Part shown: piece by piece, positions 11,509 to 24,943 of the stretch | Layout: each line of letters opens with the position of its first letter | Position numbering within the stretch: position 1 is the first letter of the stretch | Origin: Durusdinium trenchii | Taxonomy: Eukaryota; Sar; Dinophyceae; Suessiales; Symbiodiniaceae | DNA length: 64,000 nt | Assembly: GCA_963970005.1 (NCBI GenBank) | Contig: CAXAMN010026794.1 | Coordinates: forward strand, 91,094-155,093 | Direction: 5' to 3' | The notes under the pieces: generated by a model | Seen by the model: only the letters and a program-made list of their open reading frames with translations | Told to the model about the DNA's origin: nothing | The model's database searches: none | Translations under genes and position numbers: made by a program

Positions 11509-12288
11509 CCTTGAAAGTTCATCTACCCATCTAGATTTTCTCAGGGTTCTCCCAAATTCTGGAAGACATCCCTGGAAAAATCCAGCAATCATGCGGATGT
11601 AAATCATAACCCTAGGTATAACCCGCCTGTTTTACTGAGAGTCCCGGCATTACCGATCAAAGACACGGCGATTTTGCCAGTGCCTAACCCTCCTTGCTTC
11701 AGGAGCATCCGTTTATTAGTCAGTTTAGTGGGAATTCCTCGCGCTGAAACCGAGTTCCATCGCCCGTTCCATCGTCCAGGCACACTACCGGGAGGAGATT
11801 GAACGGGCTCAATACCAAAAGCTCTCGCCCGAGATCGATTTAGACAAGGTGTGGTGAACAAGATGGCTGGTGATGGGCCTATGTCGACGAAATCGACACG
11901 TGCAGCGTGTTTCTTCTGGAGTTTCTTTAGAAGATGTTCGCACCCGCCATGAAATGCATTTTCTTCTTCTTTTGAGTCCTTACAAACCATGTCCAGGAAC
12001 TTCAACCGATCACCATCCGATTGATCACCATGGCAGATTCCTGCAATCCTCATCAGCAATCTGAACCAATCATTGAGCGAAGTGCATCCATTGAGCCTGA
12101 AGGACGTGGTGTTAGTATGTGTTGGTTAGATTTTCTGATGGTGTCAGGAATGCCACCTTCTACAAACATAGTCACATAGTATACAACTCCATAATTCGAC
12201 CATATTCTATCTAATTATACCTAATTCAGCACCTGAAAGGGGTCCATATTGGAAAGATGCGGTTCCTGGATCTGTTTACTTGTGACAG

Positions 12289-12361
12289 GATGGTGCATTG
12301 AGCAAAGAAGAATTGGAAAAGAATTTGGCCACGCTCCTCGCACTGCAGGAGTTGTTGTCAG
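12289..12361 (+). other. EF-hand exon 2
   Basis: It follows TGTGACAG and ends before GTCATC. It starts in the second half of an EF-hand loop (DGALSKEELEKN) and continues into the exiting helix (LATLLALQELLS). The first half of the loop must come from an upstream exon; the intron position just before the DG matches that of the 14958 exon. Confidence 0.45.
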
Positions 12362-13378
12362 GTCATCGTTCATGGTTCATTTTGAGAAGAAGCTCGGTCT
12401 GGGAGGGGAAAGGCCTACGTAGCGTGGTAGTTCATACCACTCCTATACTATAACGGTCCATCTAAAGATTTCCCTTATACCACTCTCAAAAAGTCTTTGT
12501 ATATATACAGTAATAACCTTGGAAAAGTCATCCGCAATCACATTTGTCGGAAGAAACAAGTTTCTTAACTTTTCAGAAGATGTTCCGAAGCAGTCCGCTG
12601 GTTTGACAAAAAGGTCCCGAAAGCTTGCTCCTGGACTGTCCAGAAACTTTAAACATATGCTGCAAACAGCTTATGAAGGCTTGTGAAGGTTTTGAGCCAG
12701 CTCTTAGGCTAATTGTATCTGGGCATGTGGTCAAACACTGGGAGTCTTCTCTTGGGCTGCGATCCAACTGGCAAAAGTTCTCGGATGAAGCGAAATCCAT
12801 CACCAGACTGCATTTGTTTGTGTGGCTGACATGATAGTCATGTAAGGAAGCAGACAAATCAGTGGCAGGAGGCAATAGTAAAGTAATGTAAAGTATATTC
12901 TTGCAGCTGCAGCAGCATTGGCAACGCGCAAAGCGGAATTCAACCTCCGCCTTGCTCTTTTGTGGCATCCAAGATGAATGTTGCTTTGCCATTGCAAAGA
13001 ACTACTGAGGGTTGAACAATTGTTGCCTCTCCTTGCCGCAAAATGGCCAAACACCGGTGCCTATTCAGATTCTTCAGTTCTGACCCAATTGACTGAACTG
13101 TGACTTGGCAAAAGTTTGGGTGAACTCCTCCAATTTTGGAGGAATTCATCTCAGGTGGGACATCGAAGGCTTTCCACAGGAGTTGGAGAGGGTGCGGAAC
13201 TTGGAGAAGGACCCGAGAACTCGGCGGAGCTTTTGCCCATGCTGTTGGACTGGGTCACTCTACTGGGTATCACTGGGTCTCGTTCGGAGGCACCGCCCTG
13301 GTGGCTGAACAAACGGACTCGGCTCTTCCTTTCGGCTCGGAAGCGACGGGTGGCGACCGAGCTTCGGCACCTGTTGAG

Positions 13379-13424
13379 GAGAAGTTCAAGATCGCTGATG
13401 CAGATGGCAATGGGAAGCTCGAGG
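13379..13424 (+). other. EF-hand exon 3
   Basis: It follows GTTGAG and ends before GTGAGG, a strong donor. It reads EKFKIADADGNGKLEG: the entering helix plus a canonical calcium loop with Asp at positions 1 and 3, Asn at 5, Gly at 6 and Leu at 8. This is the best of the six EF-hand islands. Confidence 0.55.
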
Positions 13425-14957
13425 GTGAGGAGTGGAGTAGTGGGCATGAGAGGAGTGGAGTGAGGGAGCGTTGGGAATCACGACAGCATTTAGGGATGCA
13501 GGAAGAAAGCATCTTTGGGTGACAAGACCATCGCAGTGGATCAAAACGTGTCAGATCCATTGTTGTGTTGATGAGTAACTACCTCAACTATCCAGAACTG
13601 GAGTTTCGAAACTGAGAGTCCGATGGGGATTGAAAAGCCCAAGGCACAGACTGATCAGCTGGGCGTGAAAATGGCGAACTGGCTCCCTGAACTGGCTCCA
13701 TAGCTTGTGGCAAGCCTTGGAAGCTGATGCTGCAATGCTGGCACCAGCAATTCCCCATCCTGGATGGGTGACATTTGGCGACCAAGATAACATCTCATTA
13801 TATAAATACTAAACATGAATATTACCACTAAAAATGCATATTCAAGAAAATCACATAAATCTCAATAAACATCCTGGTACAGAACAAGGGTGGTGTGTCT
13901 ATTTTGTGACATCATCCTCCACAGCATTTTCGTGCGACTGGGACACGATCAATGAGAGTAGCTCTTCTGCCGTTGGTCTCCTTCAGCTTACCAAAGGAGC
14001 CGACAGGTCCATTTGATCATTTGCCCCTTCACCAGACTCGTGTAGTGCTTAGTAGGGAATGAGGGAATGAAGCACCCCTGTAGACACCTCAGGATCCAGC
14101 CCTTGTTCCTTACGAGTCGCACCAGTTTGACCCCTTGAGCTACGTTGGTGTCGCCCACCGGCCACAGGAGATTGTGAATATGTACGGCCATGGTGTCAGC
14201 GAGAAGGTGCGTTTTTTGGGGTCACAGACAGATGGACCACAGATGCAGATGGACCCAGACATCATAGAAGCGAACTGGGACATGGCAAGGTTCTGCTGAC
14301 TGGCAAGGATGGTTTACATGTATAGATGGGTGAATTGTGTGGCAAACTGGATGCGCTTCCCCGTTGAAAAGCCGTTTCCACGGGAAAACGATTGGTTGGA
14401 ATATGAATCATGATACCGCGATACCAATTTATATATATACTATGGACAGTGGACCAATGCTGCGAAACTCTGTTTTGTTTATCTATTGTATATTATAGAT
14501 GGAGCTCCAGACTCCAAACCCTGGCAGGTCGACCCCGCCAGTAGATTCTGTGCATCTGTAGTCAACCAAGGTCCCGAGCATGGCTTGTCAGCACCCTGAA
14601 GGTCTTAGAGGCTGAAGCCAAGTCAGTGATGCAGAGCAAGGACACCGACAAGGCACTGGTCGAAGGGTTGCGACCCTTCGTGGCCTGGAGTGTGGGCCTC
14701 AAATGAATGTAAGCTCCTTTTGAACCCATCGTTTATATAGTCACATTACATTCTGAGTGTGCTTTATTTTGCAACTCATGTGTTATTGCAAACACAGCGT
14801 TTGGGACGCTATGATCGGTACCAACTGTTTTCCGTCCACCATCACTCACCACCAACAACCAACTTCGACCCGCGACCAGCCCATTGGCAGCACGTGTGTG
14901 TGTGTGTGCGGTGTCAAGCTCAACGCTCTACGGATGACGAAAGACGTAACTTGACAG

Positions 14958-14978
14958 GATGGGAAGCTGAATCTGAAG
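14958..14978 (+). other. EF-hand micro-exon (21 nt)
   Basis: Seven codons, DGKLNLK, lie between TTGACAG and GTGAGC. It is phase 0 on both sides and fits the second half of an EF-hand loop. It is very short, but both splice sites are strong and the peptide matches its neighbours in type. Confidence 0.4.
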
Positions 14979-15904
14979 GTGAGCAGCTCAGAATGGCACA
15001 TGACCACTTGGCGGGTGGGCGGCCGCGTGCCACGTGCCGGGTGTTTTGAAGCGTGTGTGTAAGCATGGCTCTCAAATCCATGCTTCGAGCTGGTCCACCC
15101 CGAGACGACCGAAACGACCTACAGACGACCTGCTCCTGCAGGTGTTGACGAAAAAAAGGTGTCGCCCCCGCAATATGAAAAGGTGTTCAATTCTGGGGGG
15201 TGGTTATTTCCTCAAGAGTCTACAGTAGGACTCCAGAATTGGAGTTCATTCTACTTTCGCCCAACTGAGAGGGACGATGATGTGCCAAGGAGTTTTGGTA
15301 TGACTACTTGCGGCCTGAAGACGATCACGACGATGAAGAACCTTGGGACCGGAACGAGACCTTCCATGACTTGGATGGTCACTTGGTCTGCGGGGTTGGG
15401 TTGAGAAGAAGCAAGACAAGCTGTTTGTAGGTGAGGTTTGAGGCTTTGATTCACCCTAAAGGAAGAGTTCTGAGGATCACTCAAGTTCACCCCAAGCGAT
15501 TTTGCATGTTTTTCAAAGAGCTCTGTTTTGTTTGCTTCTCATCTCCAGTGATTGAACCACAAGCACCGAAATTGGGGTCATGTGCATGACCGCAGGACCT
15601 GCACACCCTCGCCCTCCATGTTTAGGAGTCAAAGAAACCTGTCACCTCATATAGTGTCTTTTGTTGGGGTTTTGTATTAACTTTTTGTGGGTCGAGAATC
15701 ATCCGTCTCAGATCTTCGCATCATCGGTTGATCGGTGAATCAGGAACTCATCGGTTGATCCTGTTTCCGTAAGTACAGACAGGTCCAGGTCAGAGCCTCT
15801 TCTGACCGGCCTAGTGGTGGATGCTTAATGGGAACAACACAGAGGCTGGCACCAGAGGTGACACCCAGACGCCCCCCAGCACCAGACGTGGCATGGCTCG
15901 GTGC

Positions 15905-15960
15905 CCAGTCCAAGGCAATGGTGATGGGATGATCGATCTGCATGAGCTGAAAATCTGGGA
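15905..15960 (+). other. EF-hand exon 5 (borders uncertain)
   Basis: It reads GNGDGMIDLHELKIWE, a clear EF-hand loop from the N-G-D-G core to the final Glu (DLHEL). The likely acceptor is CCAAG at 15910-15914, so the loop's first Asp would lie in the previous exon. The donor is not clear; the frame stays open to 16072. Confidence 0.45.
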
Positions 15961-16267
15961 GGGCGGTTTTTTCTTCATCGAGGACTCCATCGACAAGGCC
16001 AAGATATTCCAGTCACGCGGCTTCCCGTTGCTACTGGAAGAAGGGGAAGTGGATGCTTTTGTGGTGCTTTGAATCGACTGGAAAGGAAATGAAGCGACTA
16101 AGCCCCCACCGGACGGTTTGATCCGAAAAACAGAGTGAAATCTCGTTAAATGTTAAACGCACAGATCAGGATCAGCTGTATTGGTGAGTGTATGTGAGAT
16201 GTTTTCAAAAACAACGATTGTCAAAGATCTCGACCGAAAGGGTCAATTTGATGTGCCAGATCCTGCA

Positions 16268-16318
16268 GCTCTCGGACAAGGATCAAGATGGAGAAGCCAC
16301 ATTCAAGGACGATCAAAG
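16268..16318 (+). other. EF-hand exon 6
   Basis: It follows ATCCTGCAG and reads LSDKDQDGEATFKDDQ, with Asp at loop positions 1, 3 and 5, Gly at 6 and an acidic residue at the end. The donor is not certain. It is the last EF-hand island seen on this strand. Confidence 0.45.
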
Positions 16319-16319
16319 A

Positions 16320-18960
16320 GTGGTCAGCGTTATTTGTTTACACAAACGACCATCCAGGACATCCTCATGTTCGTTTGTTCATTGAACAACTGAACAACAT
16401 CAGATATAATCGGTAAGACATGTGCCAGAGCTGGCCTCCCATACGCGAGAGTGTGAGCGGATCTAGTGCAAAGGTCAGATCGGGGCAGCTGAAGGATACG
16501 TAGCACGAGAGGTTCCACCCAGAAATTGCACTCAATCCCACGGGGGGTTGAGCATGATCTTCTAGAAAATATATGCGGGTTACATGTCAGTCACTATACC
16601 CAAACACGTCACTACTGGTCAACATGAGGCACCTGAGGCCCACGGGGAGTTCGGAACAATCATCCCTAGCCCTCAGGGCATCTCAGGGCAATGTGCCAGA
16701 TCGCCGCAGATGCAACGGCAGACTGGGGTTAGAGATTCGCCAAGTATGGCCTGAACATTCGACATTCTTGGACATTCGTCGGTTTTGTGCGAACAAACAG
16801 AAAACTTTGCTAGATGCCCTCACCCAAGGTAAACCTTAATATTCCTAACTAACTGATTCTTAGATTGACATACTCAAGTTGTTCATGGTTTCGAACCCTC
16901 AAGTTCATACACCATGCATCTTTCGGGTCCAAGCAGTTCATGGCGAGGCCCAACACATGTCTTTCGTTCCATCCAACGATGCAGTCGACTGGCCAACGCA
17001 CATTGTTTCACGTCCCAGAAAGCGGGTCCTGTCTCCCCTCTCGTCCGCTTCGACGGGGGCTCCGTCCGGTTCCGTCCTCCGTCCGGTTCCGTCGATCGGT
17101 TCCGTCCCCGCTGAGGAGCTGTCAGAGGCCTGGCATTCGATCGAAGAATCAGGCGACGCGGCGGGCCCGAGCGGTGAGAGCGATGATGTGAGACGGACGA
17201 CTGCAGTCTCGGGATTTGGACGGATTGAAGATGAGTGCAAGCTTCAACCAGCTTGGATATTGAGTGACTAGAGGGACTTACCATTTGTTTACATTCCTGT
17301 TTTTTTTGAAGCTCTTGGAGCTAGCAGGAATGAGGCGAATGGGTTGAACTGAGACTAATAGGCGGTCCAGGTGTCCCTTTGAATGGGGGTTGCTGGTGTT
17401 GGCCTTCCGCTCATCCAATCTTGTTCGAACCGCATGTGACTTGGACCACCGACTTGGACCTCTTTGGACCAGATGATTGCCATGTCACACAAGCACCACA
17501 ACTCAACCTATTTCATCGACGTGCCTTACCAACGAGAATCGGCATGAATCGGCCAGCGACTTTCGGGGCGACGGCGGCGGCGATGCGGCCAGGTGTGCAT
17601 TTACCTTTGAAGGGCATCATTATACGCGCCCTTGGCGAGCACGAGGTGCGCCTTCTTTTCCTGCGCCTTTGAGCACGTCACGTGACGCGAGCATGAGAGG
17701 TCTGAGGCCAAAAGTTGATTCAAGCCTCATGTGTTCGTGTGTGTGTGTGTGTGTGTCACACCCTGTCCCTAAGGGTCTACTCCACGTCACACGTTTCCAC
17801 GCAGGGGGATGCCCCACACCTGAAGAGAGGGCATCTAACAAAGAGGCTCTTCAGGTTGTGCTGATATCGGCAAGGACGCTTGCCGACGTACCTGCGCTCA
17901 ACTTTTGATCAAGCTGTTCCACTCTCGGTTTGGTTGCATGGTGGTTGCTCACGATACTTTCCCCACAAACAGGTTTCCCACCGCAGTTCGCAGCCGCTCG
18001 TGAGTTGCAGCCGGCCGCGCGAGATTTCGATCACTGAGTTCAACATTTGTTCAACATTTCAGTTGCGCTGACCTTGTCACCTTACGTTTCCCTCACCTTC
18101 CTTCTCATCTTGGGAACTGAGCTAACTGAAAACCAATGTCAGAGTGTGTGTTGTGCGCGTTGTGTTTAATATGCACTGTGTATGCAAGGAAGGGTTGTGG
18201 CTTAGGACTTAAGAGGTTGAAGTCTAACAGTGCTTTGGATGTTGATCGATTCCCTTCCTGTGTGAAGTTCATCTTGCAGAGCGATCCCATCTGTTACACC
18301 TAGCCAAGCTAGGTGCAGGTTCATTTCGACTCCACACCATGTGACGTGTAACATAATCGGGCTTGCGAATTCTGGTGAATGTGTGCAGCTCATCAAATGC
18401 TTAGTAGTGTCCTTGCTCCGTTCGTAGCGATGCCAGGAGCCCCTAGTAGCCTTTTGTTCCTAGTAGTAAGGCCAGGAGCCCCATTGTAGTGTCCTTGCAC
18501 GATACTCACTTGTCCAAAATTCTCAAATCCGTGTGAACCATCGTCAATTCTGCCACCACACCAATTGGTCAGAAATGCCTACACTGATGGATATTGTTCA
18601 AGTGAGTTGTTGAAACCACCAACCAGTATGCAATTGTTTTGCACGCACAAAGGTTGTCCAAGTACATAACTTCGTTCATCAATGAATGACCAATTGACCA
18701 GACTTGGATCTTGAGTGAGTTCCTGTACAAGGTATTGAGTGTAGTCTGGTGCACGCTTCCATTCTTCAATTGTTCTGAATCAACCGTGCATCTCTAGTGG
18801 AACTAGGCTCGCGACTGACGCGCCGCCCTGCAACTGTTTGTGCGTGTTTTATTTATATATGCACAATATTTACAGTAGATTTGTTTTTGAAGTGTCTTTG
18901 CAGGTGCATCAAATTTCCCACGTTTTTCCATGAAAGTGCTTGTGTCATGTGTTTCACTAC
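16320..18960. other. Intergenic or intronic stretch
   Basis: No complete gene. A coding-like piece near 16760-16815 (FLDIRRFCANKQKTLL, before GTAAAC) could be a further exon. At 17050-17105 CCGTCCGGTTCCGTC-type units are repeated. A GT microsatellite lies at about 17737-17755 and CTAGTAGC-family pieces at 18420-18505. Confidence 0.3.
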
Positions 18961-18970
18961 AGCGAAACGT

Positions 18971-18999
18971 TAATTTTTGTTAGAGGAGTGTGGTAAAAA
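18971..18999. repeat. Left direct repeat flanking the ACAACC array
   Basis: The 29 bp starting TAATTTTTGTTAGAGG match 19639-19667 at 28 of 29 positions. The two copies bracket the microsatellite, so the array may have arisen inside, or been carried by, a duplicated segment. Confidence 0.7.
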
Positions 19000-19520
19000 C
19001 AACCACAAACACACAACCACAAACACACAAACACACAACCACAAACACACAACCACAAACACAACCACAAACACATCCACAAACACAACCACAAACACAC
19101 AACCACAACCACAAGTACAAACACACAATCACAAAGACACATCCACAACCACAACCACAACTACAAACACATAATCACAAAGACACAACCACAACCACAA
19201 CTACAAACACATAATCACAACCACTACCACTACCACAAACACAACCACAAACACACAACCACAAACACAACTACAAACACACAATCACAAAGACACAACC
19301 ACAACCACAACTACAAACACACAATCACAAAGACACAACCGCAACCACAACCACAACTACAAACACACAATCACAACCACTACCACAACCACAAACACAA
19401 CCACAAACACACAACCACAAACACACAACCACAAAGACACAACCACAAACACACAACCACAAACACACAACCACAAACACAACCACAACCACAACACAGC
19501 ACACAACCACAGCACACAAC
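18998..19520. repeat. ACAACC/ACAAAC microsatellite array
   Basis: About 520 bp of almost pure A/C on the plus strand are built from CACAAACACACAACCACAAA-type units, with occasional AAGACAC and ACTACAAACACATAATC variants that form higher-order blocks near 19140-19340. Open frames through it (poly-Thr/Asn, or poly-Val/Leu/Cys on the minus strand) are by-products of the repeat. Confidence 0.9.
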
Positions 19521-19638
19521 CCGAGGACCCACAAGCAACATCGAGAACTACAATACTAACGACTATGGCAACATGCTCCTCACTATGGCATCAAGACAAA
19601 TGATTGAAATGTCATGGTGGGGATCACTCGAAGTAAAG

Positions 19639-19667
19639 TAATTTTTGTTAGAGGAGTTTGGTAAAAA
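19639..19667. repeat. Right direct repeat flanking the ACAACC array
   Basis: Partner of 18971-18999; one mismatch in 29 bp. Confidence 0.7.
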
Positions 19668-19669
19668 AG

Positions 19670-22600
19670 ATCGGACACGTGTTCTTGAAGGTCTGATGAT
19701 AAGTGCTTTGCAGTCGCCCAAAAGTTCAGCCAAGAGTTTTTTCATGATAGTTGTTCTTCATTCACAACACTTTGCAACTCAACACGCAAGTTTCTTTCAC
19801 TTAAATTTCCCGCGGACAAGTGTTCTTCTTCCGACTTGACGGTCATTATTTACAGATTTACAGTAGATTTGGATGTTGCACAGAAACAAATACAACTGGA
19901 AGAAGTGCGATGTAACACACACAAAGGAACACACAGTGCACGTCATCACCACGTCCCTCCAGGCCGATGGCCGTGAAGCGGAGCTCTGAGCCGTCGCAGC
20001 AAAGCCCTGCGACCGGCGAAGGCTCAGAGGCAACCGAGCAAGCAGATGTTGTTTTCATGTTGTTTTCCCCCTAGCACATGTTTGAAATACATCGTGACAA
20101 AAATGTCAGAATGGTGAAATTCAATTGAATTGGTTCTCTACTGGGTTAGCACGATTGTAAGACATTCATTGTCAGCATACTCCTAGTACAGTAGGTGCGT
20201 TTCAAAATGAGAGAACTTCTGGACAGGGTTTTCATCCTGTTATTTCTTTTCAGGGAGTCTAAATGTTTTGAATTCTCTCGACGGTGTGGGTTGCCAGCTA
20301 CATTCCATTCTTCTGACCGATTGGTCAGCTGAGTCAGCAGGGGTCAAATAATCAGAGGGAGTAGAAATCGTGTGCCCAGAAACTGCCAGCTCATACTGAC
20401 AGATAAAACGAGTACGTAGACAAGAGGGTGCCGAAAACATATTCATTCTGCTTGAAAGGGTTTAGTATCTACTGCAAGAATCAAAGACGAGTATGTTGGG
20501 ACATGCATTGGTCAATCTATGTCAATCTAGTCTATCTACATGCAAGTTGCTGTTTCGCGCTTTATGACTCTTGTTGCTTTCCTATCCTTACAACTGTTCA
20601 CACTCCTTGGCCCAGGCTGTCTTGTTTGCTCGGGTGGTTCAGCGGTTTAGTACTGATGTCCAAGCGCATGGGGGTTGGCAGGGGCAGTCACCCAGGATCA
20701 ACTCTTCAGCCATTGGCAGGGAGAGTTCTGCTTCAGGACTCCAGCCTTGTATAGAGCTTTTCATGGTAGCTGCTAGTGACAAGCAAACGCTACCAGCTAT
20801 CTGATATCCTGTATGACCCCACCCGTCCCTCTTTGCGCTGGATCATTTCAGATCCGCAAAAGACATGGCTTTTCAATAGCCAAACATTCGCAGAGAAAAC
20901 CTGAGGGCCGGTTGAGCTTGCGAAGCTCTAGCAGGGGTTAACCCTGAAGCTGCTGATCGACCAATGTCACGAATTATTTCATGGTTCATAGGGTTGGGTT
21001 GACCCACAGCAAGTGGCGGTTGATGATGTTCGGGTTTCCACATGTCGGGGTCTGGTCAATTGCTGTACCTTAGGAGAGGGAACAAGTACAGTAACAAGAC
21101 CTCACAGCAATGAAGTACATAATGACCACATCTCAATGAAAGCCCACGTATGCGGAAACAACAGGTCTCAGCGGCTAGCGGCTAGAATCTTCTCATGGCC
21201 ACCGAATCAACCTTTTCGAACCTCCAAAAGGCTTGAGCTTTCCTGGAGGTGAGCTTTCTAGCAGCTGCCCCTGAAGATGGGACTGTCAGTCTTATGTACT
21301 TGTACAATCCATTCCACAGCCGGAGTCAATGGCATGCATCATTCTTTGGCCTAAGCCTGCAGAGCCGGATGTTCTGGGTAGGATTCTACAGAGACACGTT
21401 CGCACAAGATTCGACCATTGCTTTTTGCTCCCGCACCACGGACGGGGTTGCTACTTGTATTGGATGGAAAATACATAGTCAGGGGTGTCCATAGATAAAC
21501 TACCCTTTCCGTGTGCTGGCTGTTGTTGTTTCGATTCCTTTTTTTTGATCATCTTTGATCCGGTCCTATTCGTCCTCGCTTTCATGCCCCTTGACGATGC
21601 GTTTGAAGCAGCAAGATCAATATTGACAAAGCTATAAACAATCAATATATAGCCTAATTATAAAACACCGAAGGTCTTTGAAAAGATGGACTGCAGAGAG
21701 TACCGTGCAGATGTTCTTCCGGTCGTGTTTGCAAGAGTGTTTGTTTGCTTTTCTTAACTCCTGCTGGCTTCGATCCGATTGTTCTGAGGTTTTGAAGATG
21801 GCGTGAAAGTCACCAAGGTTAGAGGCACCAAGATGGAGCAACCACTTCACTGTCCAGTGTTCGACCGAGTGTTCGACCGTTCACTATACCTCCGGAGGTT
21901 TGGTGTTTTTTGTTTGGTGGGTTAACCTGGGAAGGTGGAGCACCTGAAGGGGCAGGATGAAAATTTTTGTTTTGGTTCATTCATAGATTCTTCAAGACTT
22001 TCAGTGACACAAAGAAAGAGCTCGGATGCCTTCAAACTGACCAACATTGACCAACGATGACAATGCTACGGAGGTGCTAACCTTTGCCGAGTATTGGTCG
22101 GTGAGCGGACACTGACTTCTCCAAGTTGAGCTTCAAGGTAGATTCCTGCAGATTTTGTTAATGCAGCTATAGTATATATGTGCTCAACATTGCTCAAGTC
22201 AACCAACAAAAATATTAGGTAACCTCAAAAAAGATCACCAGTTTTAACGGAGTGTTTTGCAATGAAGTCTGAGACTACAACAGACCCAAACTTGAAAACA
22301 TGTAGCAAGACAACGGCTGGCCATGCGCTGTTCACGACCAATCCTGTGGCAGGCGAGGCCATGCAAGCAGCCGCCGACGCGGCAGCGTCGGGCATGGTCA
22401 GCGTGGTAGGCAGGACATGGGAGTCGCTGCGGTATCTTCTGCTGGTAGGTGTCCGTTTGTGTAAACTGCTATGGTATGTGGACTCTCATGTATTTTGATT
22501 GAGACGGCAGACACTTTTTGCATCTTTTTGCTACTCTCTATTCTCACAAACCAAGTACGCTTTCTTGTGATGCATCAATTCCTGAAGCAGGAGGCGTAGT

Positions 22601-24810
22601 GTGTTCGGATGACTACCCGCGCGCAAGCTCTGAAGTCGAAGAGTAGTTTTACATCCTGGTTCACTTTATGGGGTTCGGTTTGCTGTAGCTTCAAAATCCA
22701 GTTGCTTTGGAGAGCCCTGAAGCGCTGACATCCCCTGAGCCTCATACAGGGGTCTGCTTGTCCTACTGGTGAGGGTCAACTGTAGGAGTCCACTCCCTTG
22801 GGTGGGAGTGGATGCACTCGCATTAAGTAACATTAAGACCTACCTATCTCCGATTGCAGCGAATGAACATCGCTTCTTGTTGTTTCCTTTTTGGAAGCTA
22901 TGATGCTATGTCATGATGTCGCAAGCTGTGCCCCAACCACGCCCTGTAGCTTGGCTATAGCTGACGAGTATGTAGACTCTTGATGAAGAACCCCCCAGGC
23001 CTGAAGAGGTTTTCCAATTCATATGGGATGGAATTATGGGATGCCATAGGCTACCAGCTAGACCGTACAGCTTAGCAGTAACCAAAAAGGGATGGTTTAA
23101 ACAAAAAAGGAAGTCTACAGCTGGTCTCCAGGCCTGGACAGCGCCAAGACGGAGGCGCTGTGCGCCAAGGCCTCGGAGCTCAGCGGCCAGAGGCCGCCGG
23201 CGAGCCGGCCGGCTCGGCGCTTCGGGGGGGCAAAGCCAAGACCATGGTATAACAATCAATTCATCAAAAAAGGGAATTCGGTGGTCTTCTTGGTGGTGAT
23301 GTCAGACCATGTTCATCCATTTTTGTTGGAATGACTGTGGAGAAAACATGAGCGTTGCAAGCTAAATAGACCTTTTTCGATCCAGCCGTGCACGTTTAAC
23401 GATCCATGCAGAGCTCTAAAGAGGCTGGTCAGATGGTTCATGAAATGCGCCTGACTGGTGGGGAAAATTATGTGGCACCAAAAGATCACAAATCTTGGGT
23501 GCTTGGACCTGGGTCATACAAAATGTGGGTGTGGGTCACTGCAAACTCCAAACTGCAGGAGGGTGAACAGCCACAGTTAGGTTCTGGATGGTTCCGGCAT
23601 AGACTGTCCGGTTCATGTTGCTTTTGGATCCCCCTTGACATTGCAGAGCAATTGCTGCAGGTGTGTTTGCGCCTCAAGAGGTCTCCTGGATTCACACCAC
23701 AGCATTCATTGGACCGGACGCCCTTCTTCCGCACGCCACGCCCCACCACGCCCACCCACTTCGGGCTCAAGTGTCTCAACTTCTCAGCGATCTCGTGCCC
23801 CTTTTTCGCGCGGTTTGCCATCACAGCCATGGCCGCTTTCTGCGTTGGTGGTGGTGGTGGCGGCGCTGCGGCCGCAGGCGACTGGGACGTGATCTATACC
23901 GTGGGTCCTCGCCATCTAGCGACTCTCCACGTAAAGAGAACCATTATTGGCAGCCGATCTACGAAGGACTTTGATATTGATGTGACAGGATGTGACATAT
24001 GGGAAAGAGGATAAGGTTTTTGTCAAAGCAACTCATTGTTTCATGGCGTGAAAATAGAAACAACAGGGAATGGCCCACCTGCAGTACGTAGAAACATGCC
24101 AAGGTTCTTTGTGCAATTTCAACAAGGTTGCTTTTTGGATGCTTTGTTTTTGGAAAGGGGCAAGTTCAATTACAACTGTTGGTGTCCTTGGCAGTAGGGT
24201 ATAGTAGGGGTTTCAGAATAGATGGTACAATCCCCAAAAGGTGGCTTATATGGATCCCTATCAAAAAGACATCTTCAGGTTTGTGCCATCTACTCTGAAA
24301 CCACTGTAGTAGGTGTGTTTTCTTCCAAAGATCTTCACCAAAGAAATGGAGCCGCTGGACCGTCGAGACCATGAGAAGACCGTACGAAGGACCTGTCGAC
24401 CGGACCAGGCGACAATCGACTGGATGCGACAGACAGACAGAGAGACCAGGTTTGCTCTCGCTATCCTTCGTATGCTTTTTAGGAGCAAATCGCCCTGAAA
24501 CATAGTGAAACCATGTTCAATCAGGACCAAATCAAACACCAAATCATATGGGTGTTTAGGGGGATTCGCTCTTCAGAAGCCTTCTACTGGTACTTAAACC
24601 TGGGGATCACGTCTTGTCACTGCCACCTTTTGACCAACACAACTCGCTCCCATAACTCGCCTTCGCTGGCGAGGTGGTGCTGGCGGTGGTTGTTGCCGCT
24701 TGGCCCAGCCTTTCATTCTGCGGAGCGCTTTGCAAAAAAAGTACCAGTTATATCACTACAGTGCCCGAATTACACAGTCCACAGATGTCCATAGTATGTC
24801 TCTTAAATAG
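19670..24810. other. Mostly non-coding stretch with possible exons
   Basis: No complete gene. Coding-like plus-strand islands are 19965-20035 (RSSEPSQQSPATGEGSEATE), 22350-22443 (AGEAMQAAADAAASGMVSVV, before GTAGGT) and 23125-23245 (LDSAKTEALCAKASELSGQR). The last two could be exons of one gene because each sits beside plausible splice sites. None is recognisable as a family. Confidence 0.25.
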
Positions 24811-24814
24811 TACT

Positions 24815-24815
24815 T

Positions 24816-24886
<71 letters not shown>

Positions 24887-24896
24887 NNNNNNNNNN

Positions 24897-24943
<47 letters not shown>
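24815..24943. repeat. (TAG)n microsatellite with a 10-N gap
   Basis: GTA/TAG triplet repeats run from 24815 to 24943 and are interrupted by ten N at 24887-24896. The N run marks an assembly gap, so the true length is unknown. The long Ser run in one frame is an artefact. Confidence 0.95.

Noticed and set aside
18957..19534. Open frames rich in Thr/Asn (plus) and Val/Leu/Cys (minus)
   Set aside because: They are translations of the A/C microsatellite and have no non-repeat content.
23406..24014. 202-codon plus-strand open frame
   Set aside because: Mixed composition, a GGT repeat and no recognisable domain; possible exons within it are in other frames.
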